Below are positions 1 to 5,043 of a DNA stretch of 5,043 bases, piece by piece. Source of the stretch: Hyphomicrobiales bacterium (lineage in GTDB: Bacteria; Pseudomonadota; Alphaproteobacteria; Rhizobiales; Beijerinckiaceae); assembly GCA_015655535.1 (NCBI GenBank), contig JAATEW010000321.1, positions 1 to 5,043 on the forward strand, in the 5' to 3' direction. Both the position numbers and the translations under genes were made by a program. The first letter of the stretch is position 1. Each line of letters starts with the position of its first letter. Under the pieces are notes generated by a model. That model saw only the letters and a list, made by a program, of their open reading frames with translations, was not told the DNA's origin and did not search any database.

Positions 1-1341
1 GCCCTCGTGACGCTTGGCTTCGGCCTTCTCATCGGACGCTGGTTGAAGGCATGGATCACGGCGCCTCTGGCCGACATGACCGAGGCGATGAACAAGCTTG
101 CCGCGGGTGACAATAGCATTGCCGTTCCCTCGCTCGGTTGGAGGGACGAGATGGGCCAGATGGCCAAGGCCGTGCAGACCTTCAAGAAAAATGCGATCGA
201 ACAGAAGCGCCTTTCGGCCGAGGCGGCCGAGGCCCGCCGGATGACGGAAGCGGAGCGCGAGATTCACGAGGCCGAAAAGGCGAAGGAAGCCGAAGACAGG
301 CAATTGGCCATCACCATGCTCGGCCAGGGACTCGGCTGTCTTGCCAATGGCGATCTGATGCACCGCATCGAAACGCCTTTTGCCGAATCGACGGAAAAGC
401 TGCGTTCGGAATTCAATATTTCGGTCGAGCAACTCCAGAAGACCATGCTGACGATCATCTCGAATGCCGAAGCAATCCGCTCCGGCACCGGGGAAATCTC
501 CGTGGCGGCCGATGATTTGTCGCGCCGTACCGAACAGCAGGCCGCAAATCTCGAAGAGACGGCGGCCGCGCTCGATCAGATCACGGCGACCGTTCGCAAG
601 ACGGCCGATGGGGCAACCCATGCCCGCGACGTCGTGTCATCGGCCAAAGCCGATGCCGACAAAGGCGGTCAAGTCGTCCGCCTCGCCATCGCGGCGATGA
701 GCGGAATCGAGAAGTCGTCGCAGCAGATCGGCCAGATCATCGGTGTCATCGACGAGATCGCCTTCCAGACCAATCTCCTCGCTCTGAACGCTGGCGTGGA
801 AGCCGCGCGGGCCGGAGATGCCGGCAGAGGATTTGCGGTGGTCGCATCGGAAGTGCGCGCGCTTGCGCAACGTTCCGCCGAAGCCGCCAAGGAAATCAAG
901 AGCCTGATTTCGGCGTCGAGCGCTCAGGTCGACCAAGGCGTGGATCTCGTCGCAGAAACCGGCCAGGCGCTGGAACGCATCGTCGCGCAGGTCGCCGACA
1001 TTAATAATGTCGTCTCCGAAATCGCCGCCAGCGCGCATGAACAGGCGACCGGCCTCAAAGAGGTCAATGCCGCGGTCAACCAGATGGATCAGGTCACGCA
1101 GCAAAACGCGGCCATGGTCGAACAGACCACGGCGGCCGCCTATTCGCTCAATCAGGAAACTGAAAAGCTCACGGCGCTTGTCAGCCGCTTCCAGGTCGGC
1201 CATTCGCAGCCGATGCGCAGCGCGCCGGCAAAAGGAGGCCGTCAATCCATGCCGGCATTGAAGGCGGTCGCAGGACGCGGAGGCTCGTCGGCCGTGCGCA
1301 AGCACGAAGCGGTGGCCGAAGACGGTTGGGAAGAGTTCTGA
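1..1341 (+). CDS. Methyl-accepting chemotaxis protein, 5'-truncated
   Basis: Chemoreceptor that relays a stimulus across the inner membrane to the CheW-CheA array. The frame is open from base 1, so the GTG at 7 is not a believable start; residues below count from that codon. A hydrophobic run (about 1-18) looks like the end of the second transmembrane helix. It leads into a HAMP domain (about 15-67, with the usual Pro at 20), a highly charged Ala/Glu helix (about 65-98), and a second HAMP-like module (about 98-150). The signalling domain covers about 150-396. Its conserved tip is centred on 249-287 (DEIAFQTNLLALNAGVEAAR, then GRGFAVVASEVRALAQRSA). Candidate methylation pairs are Q177/Q178, E183/E184 and E372/Q373, the last two set in AA-xx-EE/EQ contexts. 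A polar tail (397-439) ends in GWEEF. The missing N-terminus holds the sensor domain, so the ligand cannot be inferred. It is the first visible gene of the che operon, 6 bases before the STAS gene. Confidence 0.96.
   Translation, partial: ALVTLGFGLLIGRWLKAWITAPLADMTEAMNKLAAGDNSIAVPSLGWRDEMGQMAKAVQTFKKNAIEQKRLSAEAAEARRMTEAEREIHEAEKAKEAEDRQLAITMLGQGLGCLANGDLMHRIETPFAESTEKLRSEFNISVEQLQKTMLTIISNAEAIRSGTGEISVAADDLSRRTEQQAANLEETAAALDQITATVRKTADGATHARDVVSSAKADADKGGQVVRLAIAAMSGIEKSSQQIGQIIGVIDEIAFQTNLLALNAGVEAARAGDAGRGFAVVASEVRALAQRSAEAAKEIKSLISASSAQVDQGVDLVAETGQALERIVAQVADINNVVSEIAASAHEQATGLKEVNAAVNQMDQVTQQNAAMVEQTTAAAYSLNQETEKLTALVSRFQVGHSQPMRSAPAKGGRQSMPALKAVAGRGGSSAVRKHEAVAEDGWEEF
1324..1338 (+). 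other. C-terminal CheR/CheB docking pentapeptide GWEEF
   Basis: The last five receptor codons before the TGA encode Gly-Trp-Glu-Glu-Phe. This fits the aromatic-x-x-aromatic pattern of the receptor pentapeptide (NWETF in E. coli Tsr and Tar) that recruits CheR and, more weakly, CheB. It is joined to the signalling helices by a roughly 43-residue polar, Ala/Gly/Arg-rich tail, as expected of a flexible tether. The match is seen directly; binding is inferred from the known family and from cheR lying in the same operon. Confidence 0.8.
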
Positions 1342-1347
1342 GCAGCC

Positions 1348-1650
1348 ATGACATCCGAACTCGACACCCCACACGCAACTTTGGAGCTTGCCGAAGTCCT
1401 TGACCTCAAGGCCGCGGCGCCGCTCGCAAGCTCGCTTCTGGCTCATCGCGGCAGAGATGTCGCCCTCGACGCATCGCGGGTCCGCCGCTTGGGCGGACAA
1501 TGCCTGCAGGTTCTTCTCTCTGCCAAAAACACGTGGAACGCGGATGAAATGTCGTTTGAATTCATCAATCCATCCGAGGACTTCGCCGATGCCCTTCTGG
1601 GTTTCGGTTTCTCTTTAGACAAACTCATGGATCAGGAATTGTCTCGATGA
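1348..1650 (+). CDS. cheS: CheS-like STAS-domain chemotaxis protein
   Basis: Small acidic cytoplasmic protein of 100 residues consisting of one STAS fold. It has an N-terminal strand and helix (about 10-33, LELAEVLDLKAAAPLASSLL), the core strand VALDAS (38-43), and a following helix (about 50-60, QCLQVLLSAKN). A C-terminal strand carries FEFINPSEDFADALLGFG (70-87). The length and position, after a receptor gene and before cheY-cheA, match S. meliloti CheS (97 residues). That protein binds CheA and speeds CheY1-P dephosphorylation. Against SpoIIAA, where the motif is DSSG with a phosphorylated Ser, this protein has G49-G50-Q51-C52, so classical STAS serine phosphorylation appears lost. The start ATG lies 6 bases after the receptor stop with only a weak GAG as ribosome site, which suggests coupling. 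Its end overlaps cheY by 4 bases. The STAS fold is clear; the specific CheS role is inferred from synteny and size. Confidence 0.82.
   Translation: MTSELDTPHATLELAEVLDLKAAAPLASSLLAHRGRDVALDASRVRRLGGQCLQVLLSAKNTWNADEMSFEFINPSEDFADALLGFGFSLDKLMDQELSR
1634..1637 (+). promoter_or_regulatory. Ribosome binding site of cheY
   Basis: AGGA lies 9 bases upstream of the cheY ATG, inside the end of the STAS gene. It supports the ATG at 1647, which overlaps the upstream stop as ATGA. Confidence 0.6.
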
Positions 1651-2012
1651 GTAAGACCGTTTTGACCGTAGATGATTCGCGTACCATGCGTGACATGCTG
1701 ATGCTGGCGCTGACCGAGGCCGGGTACCATGTGGTCCAGGCCGAGGATGGCGTTCACGGACTCGAGGTTTTGAGAGCCACGGAGCCAGATGTCATCGTCA
1801 CCGACATCAACATGCCCCGGATGGATGGATATGGGTTCATCAAGGGCGTGCGCGGTGACGAGCAGCATCGCACGATTCCGATCCTCGTCCTGACGACCGA
1901 AAGCGACGCCGAAAAGAAAGATCGCGCGCGCCGTGCCGGAGCGACGGGTTGGATCGTAAAGCCCTTCGATCCCGTCAAACTCGTCGATGCCATTCGCCGC
2001 GTCGCCACCTGA
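1647..2012 (+). CDS. cheY1: Chemotaxis response regulator CheY (CheY1 class)
   Basis: Single-domain receiver of 121 residues, phosphorylated by CheA and acting in the cytoplasm. All catalytic residues are present: the acidic pair D9/D10 (VDDSR), phospho-acceptor D53 in TDINMPRMDG, T83 (LTTES), and K105 in WIVKPF. There is no output domain. Trp102 takes the place of E. coli Tyr106, the rotamer switch residue. The sequence and position, directly before cheA, match the CheY1 group of alphaproteobacteria. In S. meliloti CheY1 is the phosphate sink, and CheY2, encoded after cheB, is the motor-binding regulator; the same split here is inference. The ATG overlaps the stop of the STAS gene by 4 bases, and cheA follows after 15 bases. 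The class assignment is from remembered family patterns, not an alignment, but the receiver identity is secure. Confidence 0.95.
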   Translation: MSKTVLTVDDSRTMRDMLMLALTEAGYHVVQAEDGVHGLEVLRATEPDVIVTDINMPRMDGYGFIKGVRGDEQHRTIPILVLTTESDAEKKDRARRAGATGWIVKPFDPVKLVDAIRRVAT

Positions 2013-2018
2013 GTTCGT

Positions 2019-2023
2019 GAGGA
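2019..2023 (+). promoter_or_regulatory. Ribosome binding site of cheA
   Basis: GAGGA in the 15-base cheY-cheA gap. It is 4 bases before the ATG at 2028 and 10 bases before an in-frame ATG at 2034, so neither spacing is ideal. The choice changes the protein by two residues (MAMDAM versus MDAM). Confidence 0.6.
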
Positions 2024-2027
2024 ATCC

Positions 2028-4229
2028 ATGGCTATGGACGCAATGGCGGTCATCAAGCAGACCTTCTTCCAGGAATGCGAGGAACAGCTCGCAGAACTGG
2101 AGATGGGTCTTCTCGCGATCGAAAACGGCGATCACGATCAGGAAATCGTGAACGCGGTCTTCCGCGCGGTTCATTCGATCAAGGGCGGCGCTGGCGCCTT
2201 CAGCCTCGATGATCTCGTGCATTTCGCGCATATTTTTGAAAATACGCTCGATCTGATGCGCAGCAACCGGCTGCAGCCGACGCCGGAGGTCGTGAAGACG
2301 ATGCTGCGGGCGGCCGATGTCCTGGCCGATCTCGTGCGCGCGGCGCGTGACGATGGCGATTTCGATGATGCGCGGACCGAGGCTCTCGCCCAGGAACTCG
2401 CGGCGCTGGGCAATGGCGGTGTGGCTGTTTCGGCAGCGCAGGAGAAGGAGGAAGAGGTCGACCTCTCGCAATTCCGTCCCCGGCCGATCGCCTTCAACTT
2501 CGACGAAGAACCAGCGGCGCCTGCGGAGCCGGAGAAGAAGACCTTTTCGATCCGCTTCAAGCCGAAGCCCGATCTCTACGCCAAGGCCAATGAAGCAGCC
2601 TTGCTGTTGCGCGAGATCGAACGGCTCGGCGTTGCCACGATCACCTGCGACACGAGCGAATTGCCGCTGTTGAGCGAACTCGATCCGGAAGGCGCCTATC
2701 TCGCCTGGACGGTCGAACTCAAGACCGATGCCGATGAAGCCACGATCCGCGAGGTCTTCGAATTCGTCGAATGGGATTGCGACTTGGAGATCAAGGGCGA
2801 CGCAGCATCGGAAGCCGAAGAGCTCGACGTCTTGGCGCTCATCCGCAAGGTGCGCGAGGCGGTCGAGCCGGAAGCGGCGTCTGTCAGCCCGGAAGAATCC
2901 GTGCCCGCGAAAGCGCGCGAGCCCGAAGACCGCGGTCCTGTCAAATCGGCCGATATTCTGAAGATCGATCAGTCCAAGATCGATCAGTCCAAAGCCGATC
3001 ATGCGGCATCAGGCCCGCAGCAAACGACGAGCCGCGTCGATCGCGATCGGTTGGACCGGCTGAGCGAGCTCGTCGGCGAACTCGTGATCAACCAGGCCAT
3101 GCTGGCGCCGCGCGTCACCGAGGCCGGATTGGCGCGCGGCTCCGATGTCACGGTCGGTCTCGATGAGTTGGAGCAATTGACGCGCGGTATTCAAGACAGC
3201 GTCATGGCCATCCGAGCGCAGCCGGTGAAATCCGTCTTCCAGCGCATGCCGCGTCTCGTCCGCGAAGTCGCCGCCATGACGGGCAAATCGGTTCGTCTCT
3301 TCACCGAAGGCGAAAATACCGAAGTCGATAAAACGGTCATCGAACGTCTCGCCGATCCTTTGACGCATATGATCCGCAACGCGATCGATCATGGATTGGA
3401 AAAGCCCGAAAAGCGTCTCGCGGCGGGCAAGCCGGAAGAAGGCCTCGTCCGTCTGTCGGCCGCGCATCGCTCCGGCCGGATCGTGATCGAAGTCGCGGAT
3501 GATGGGGCGGGCATCGACCGCACCCGCGTGCGTGCTTCGGCCGTGAACAAGGGTTTGATTTCAGCGGATGCGCAGCTCTCGGACGACGAGATCGACAATT
3601 TGATCTTCCTGCCGGGTTTCTCCACGGCCGAGAAGGTGTCGGACATTTCCGGACGCGGCGTCGGGATGGATGTCGTCAAGCGCTCGATTCAGGCGCTGGG
3701 CGGGCGTATCTCGATTACCTCAAAGCCGGGGCAGGGCTCGGTTTTCACCTTGAGCCTGCCGCTGACGCTGGCCGTGCTCGACGGCATGGTGGTGACGGTC
3801 GCGGGCCAGACGCTTGTCGTGCCGCTGACCGCGATCGTCGAGACATTGCAGCCGAAGGGCGCCGACGTGCATGGGTTTGGCGGCGGCGCGCGGGTGATCG
3901 CGATCCGCAACATGTTCACGCCTTTGATCGATGTCGGCCGCGAGCTTGGCTATCGCAATGAGGCGGCCGATCCTTTGACGGGCGTGGCGCTTCTCGTCGA
4001 ATCGGAAGGCAGCATGCGCAGCGCGCTCCTCGTCGATGCCATCCAGGGCCAGCGCCAGGTCGTGATCAAAAGCCTCGAAGCCAATTACCGTCATGTCCAC
4101 GGCATCGCCGCCGCGACCATTCTGGGCGATGGCCGTGTCGCTCTGATCCTCGATGTCGATGCCGTCGTCGCCAATTCGCGCGCGGACATGACGGCCTATC
4201 TTGAACCCAATCTCGCCTTAGCAGGTTAA
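2028..4229 (+). CDS. cheA: Chemotaxis histidine kinase CheA
   Basis: Cytoplasmic hybrid-free histidine kinase of 733 residues that autophosphorylates under receptor control and donates phosphate to CheY and CheB. It has the full five-domain order. P1 (about 5-110) has phospho-acceptor His49 in HSIKGGAGAF. A P2-like response-regulator or CheS docking domain spans about 172-258 between acidic, proline-rich linkers. A charged linker (about 260-335) carries the KIDQS tandem repeat. P3 dimerisation helices run about 336-400 (DRLDRLSELVGELVINQ). P4, the ATP-binding domain (about 402-580), has N box HMIRNAIDHGLE (N451, H455), G1 DDGAGID (491-497), F box FLPGFST (527-533), and G2 GRGVGMD (542-548). 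P5 (about 582-725) is the CheW-like regulatory domain. No catalytic residue is missing. The length is larger than E. coli CheA and close to rhizobial CheA, the extra length being in the linkers. The start could be 2034 rather than 2028. cheW follows after 3 bases. Confidence 0.97.
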   Translation: MAMDAMAVIKQTFFQECEEQLAELEMGLLAIENGDHDQEIVNAVFRAVHSIKGGAGAFSLDDLVHFAHIFENTLDLMRSNRLQPTPEVVKTMLRAADVLADLVRAARDDGDFDDARTEALAQELAALGNGGVAVSAAQEKEEEVDLSQFRPRPIAFNFDEEPAAPAEPEKKTFSIRFKPKPDLYAKANEAALLLREIERLGVATITCDTSELPLLSELDPEGAYLAWTVELKTDADEATIREVFEFVEWDCDLEIKGDAASEAEELDVLALIRKVREAVEPEAASVSPEESVPAKAREPEDRGPVKSADILKIDQSKIDQSKADHAASGPQQTTSRVDRDRLDRLSELVGELVINQAMLAPRVTEAGLARGSDVTVGLDELEQLTRGIQDSVMAIRAQPVKSVFQRMPRLVREVAAMTGKSVRLFTEGENTEVDKTVIERLADPLTHMIRNAIDHGLEKPEKRLAAGKPEEGLVRLSAAHRSGRIVIEVADDGAGIDRTRVRASAVNKGLISADAQLSDDEIDNLIFLPGFSTAEKVSDISGRGVGMDVVKRSIQALGGRISITSKPGQGSVFTLSLPLTLAVLDGMVVTVAGQTLVVPLTAIVETLQPKGADVHGFGGGARVIAIRNMFTPLIDVGRELGYRNEAADPLTGVALLVESEGSMRSALLVDAIQGQRQVVIKSLEANYRHVHGIAAATILGDGRVALILDVDAVVANSRADMTAYLEPNLALAG
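2961..3005 (+). repeat. 15-bp tandem repeat in the CheA P2-P3 linker
   Basis: Two perfect adjacent copies of AAGATCGATCAGTCC occupy 2961-2975 and 2976-2990. A third, diverged unit follows at 2991-3005. The period is in frame and encodes KIDQS-KIDQS-KADHA (residues 312-326), so copy-number changes would lengthen or shorten the linker without breaking the kinase. It lies in a disordered-looking segment just before the dimerisation helices. Confidence 0.9.
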
Positions 4230-4232
4230 GCC

Positions 4233-4694
4233 ATGACCGAGATCACCAGAAACGTCAGTGGACGCGAGATCATCGCCTTTCGCATCGGCGCGCAGGAATT
4301 TTGCGTCGACATCATGTCGGTTCGCGAAATTCGCGGCTGGACGCCGGCGACCGCTCTGCCGCAATCGCCGGGTTTCGTGCGCGGAGTCATCAATTTGCGC
4401 GGCGCTGTCCTGCCGATCGTCGATCTTGCCGCGAGACTCGGATTTCCGCCGGCTGAACCCACGGCGCGGCATGTCATCATCGTCGCTCAGATCGGAACCC
4501 AGGTCGTCGGACTGTTGGTCGATGCGGTGTCCGATATTCTCACCGTGACCGATGATATCGTGCAGCCGACGCCCGATGTCGCGTCCGAAATGGCGAAGAC
4601 CTTCGTGCGCGGCGTCCTCGCCGTCGAGGGGCGCATGATCAGCCTGATCGCGCTAGACAATCTCCTTCCGGCGCAGGAACGCGAAGCGGCATGA
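4233..4694 (+). CDS. cheW: Chemotaxis coupling protein CheW
   Basis: SH3-like scaffold protein of 153 residues that joins receptor tips to the CheA P5 domain in the array at the cytoplasmic face of the membrane. It is a single CheW domain covering about 11-147. Recognisable are the opening strand IIAFRIGAQEFCVDIMSVREI (13-33), the family signature GVINLRGAVLPIVDL (51-65) with conserved Arg56, VGLLVDAVSDIL (92-103), and the terminal VRGVLAVEGRMISLIALDNLL (125-145). The length is typical of the family. The start ATG is 3 bases after the cheA TAA with a weak AGG 7 bases upstream, consistent with coupling to cheA. Its TGA overlaps the cheR ATG as ATGA. There is no second domain, so a CheV-type fusion is excluded. 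Confidence 0.96.
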   Translation: MTEITRNVSGREIIAFRIGAQEFCVDIMSVREIRGWTPATALPQSPGFVRGVINLRGAVLPIVDLAARLGFPPAEPTARHVIIVAQIGTQVVGLLVDAVSDILTVTDDIVQPTPDVASEMAKTFVRGVLAVEGRMISLIALDNLLPAQEREAA

Positions 4695-5043
4695 ACGCGG
4701 CAAAGACATCAAGCAGGATGAGCGAGGAGCGGCAAGAAGCCGTCACCGGCGAATTCCTGCTGACGGCTTCCGACTTCCGCCGGATCGCGGCGATGCTTCA
4801 CGCCGATGCGGGAATCTATTTGCCAGAATCGAAGACGTCGATGGTCTATTCGCGTCTCGCGAAACGGCTTCGTGCCTTGGGCCTTCAGAGTTTTCGCGAC
4901 TATTGCGCCCTCGTTGCCGGCGCCGATGGCGTCGACGAGCGCCAGCAAATGCTGGCGGCCCTGACGACCAATGTCACGCGGTTCTTTCGCGAGCCGCATC
5001 ATTTCGAACATTTGAAAAACACCGTGCTGCCGCCGCTTCTCGA
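4691..5043 (+). CDS. cheR: Chemotaxis protein methyltransferase CheR, 3'-truncated
   Basis: SAM-dependent methyltransferase that forms gamma-glutamyl methyl esters on the receptor methylation helices, setting adaptation. Only 117 codons are inside the window and the frame is open at the right edge. Residues about 21-78 are the N-terminal helical domain (FLLTASDFRRIAAMLHADAG, SRLAKRLRALG with basic residues facing the receptor helices). The family motif LTTNVTRFFREPHHF follows at 91-105, where R100 corresponds to the conserved Arg of the E. coli NLTAFFRE motif. The Rossmann-like SAM domain and the beta-subdomain that binds the pentapeptide are beyond the window. The ATG overlaps the cheW stop by 4 bases. 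An internal ATG at 4718 has an AGG too close to serve, so 4691 is preferred. The first 20 residues are polar and not conserved-looking, so the exact start is less certain than the identity. Confidence 0.94.
   Translation, partial: MNAAKTSSRMSEERQEAVTGEFLLTASDFRRIAAMLHADAGIYLPESKTSMVYSRLAKRLRALGLQSFRDYCALVAGADGVDERQQMLAALTTNVTRFFREPHHFEHLKNTVLPPLL

Noticed and set aside
7..9. GTG as a true start of the receptor gene
   Set aside because: The frame is open upstream to base 1, and the peptide begins inside a hydrophobic helix. A membrane receptor would have a first helix and sensor domain before it.
637..1500. 287-codon open frame on the minus strand opposite the receptor and cheS
   Set aside because: It crosses two well-supported plus-strand genes, is rich in Arg/Gly/Asp from antisense codons, and shows no recognisable domain or ribosome site.
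2228..2247. AT-rich inverted repeat TATTTT-TG-AAAATA inside cheA as an operator or terminator
   Set aside because: It encodes the well-conserved FAHIFENTLD stretch of the Hpt domain, has short arms, and is far from any gene boundary; chance from codon choice is the simpler explanation.
1632..3002. 456-codon open frame on the minus strand opposite cheY and the first half of cheA
   Set aside because: It mirrors the codons of conserved genes in a GC-rich sequence where stops are rare. Its protein is a low-complexity mix of Arg, Asp, Leu and Phe with no family motifs, and it has no neighbours on that strand.
4718..4720. Alternative ATG start for cheR
   Set aside because: Its AGG directly abuts the ATG, leaving no spacing, while the ATG at 4691 overlaps the cheW stop in the coupled pattern used elsewhere in this operon.

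Overview
The window is a compact, single-strand piece of a chemotaxis operon. Its order is chemoreceptor (mcp, 5' end missing), a small STAS-domain protein of the CheS type, cheY (CheY1 class), cheA, cheW and cheR (3' end missing). This order, with a receptor gene and a roughly 100-residue STAS protein ahead of cheY-cheA-cheW-cheR, is the alphaproteobacterial major che operon layout known from Sinorhizobium meliloti and, with a similar arrangement, Caulobacter crescentus. Together with the moderately high GC and the protein character (receptor tip with ALNAGVEAARAGDAG, CheY ending in GWIVKPFDP), it suggests a member of the Rhizobiales/Hyphomicrobiales. I cannot name a genus from the sequence alone.

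Layout: bases 1-1341 encode the last turns of a transmembrane helix, two HAMP-like modules separated by a charged helix, the cytoplasmic signalling hairpin, and a flexible tail ending in GWEEF, a CheR/CheB docking pentapeptide. Bases 1348-1650 encode the CheS-like STAS protein, and 1647-2012 the single-domain receiver CheY. Bases 2028-4229 encode the CheA kinase, 4233-4694 the CheW coupling protein, and 4691-5043 the first 117 codons of CheR. Gaps are 6, -4, 15, 3 and -4 bases. No internal promoter or terminator could be recognised, and no gene-free stretch exceeds 15 bases. The genes are therefore almost certainly co-transcribed from a promoter upstream of the window, with translational coupling at the two ATGA overlaps.

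How the parts work together: the receptor, CheW and CheA form the sensory array. CheA autophosphorylates on His49 and passes phosphate to receivers. CheR methylates receptor glutamates and can be tethered by the receptor's C-terminal pentapeptide. In S. meliloti there is no CheZ. There, CheY1 is a phosphate sink that drains the main regulator CheY2 by back-transfer through CheA, and CheS binds CheA to speed CheY1 dephosphorylation. The cheS-like and CheY1-type genes here fit that scheme; by analogy cheB and a second cheY would lie just beyond the right edge (inference).

No wholly new system is visible. The points most worth a second look are the STAS protein whose phospho-serine motif is degenerate, the GWEEF tail beside cheR, and a perfect 15-bp tandem repeat in the CheA linker.
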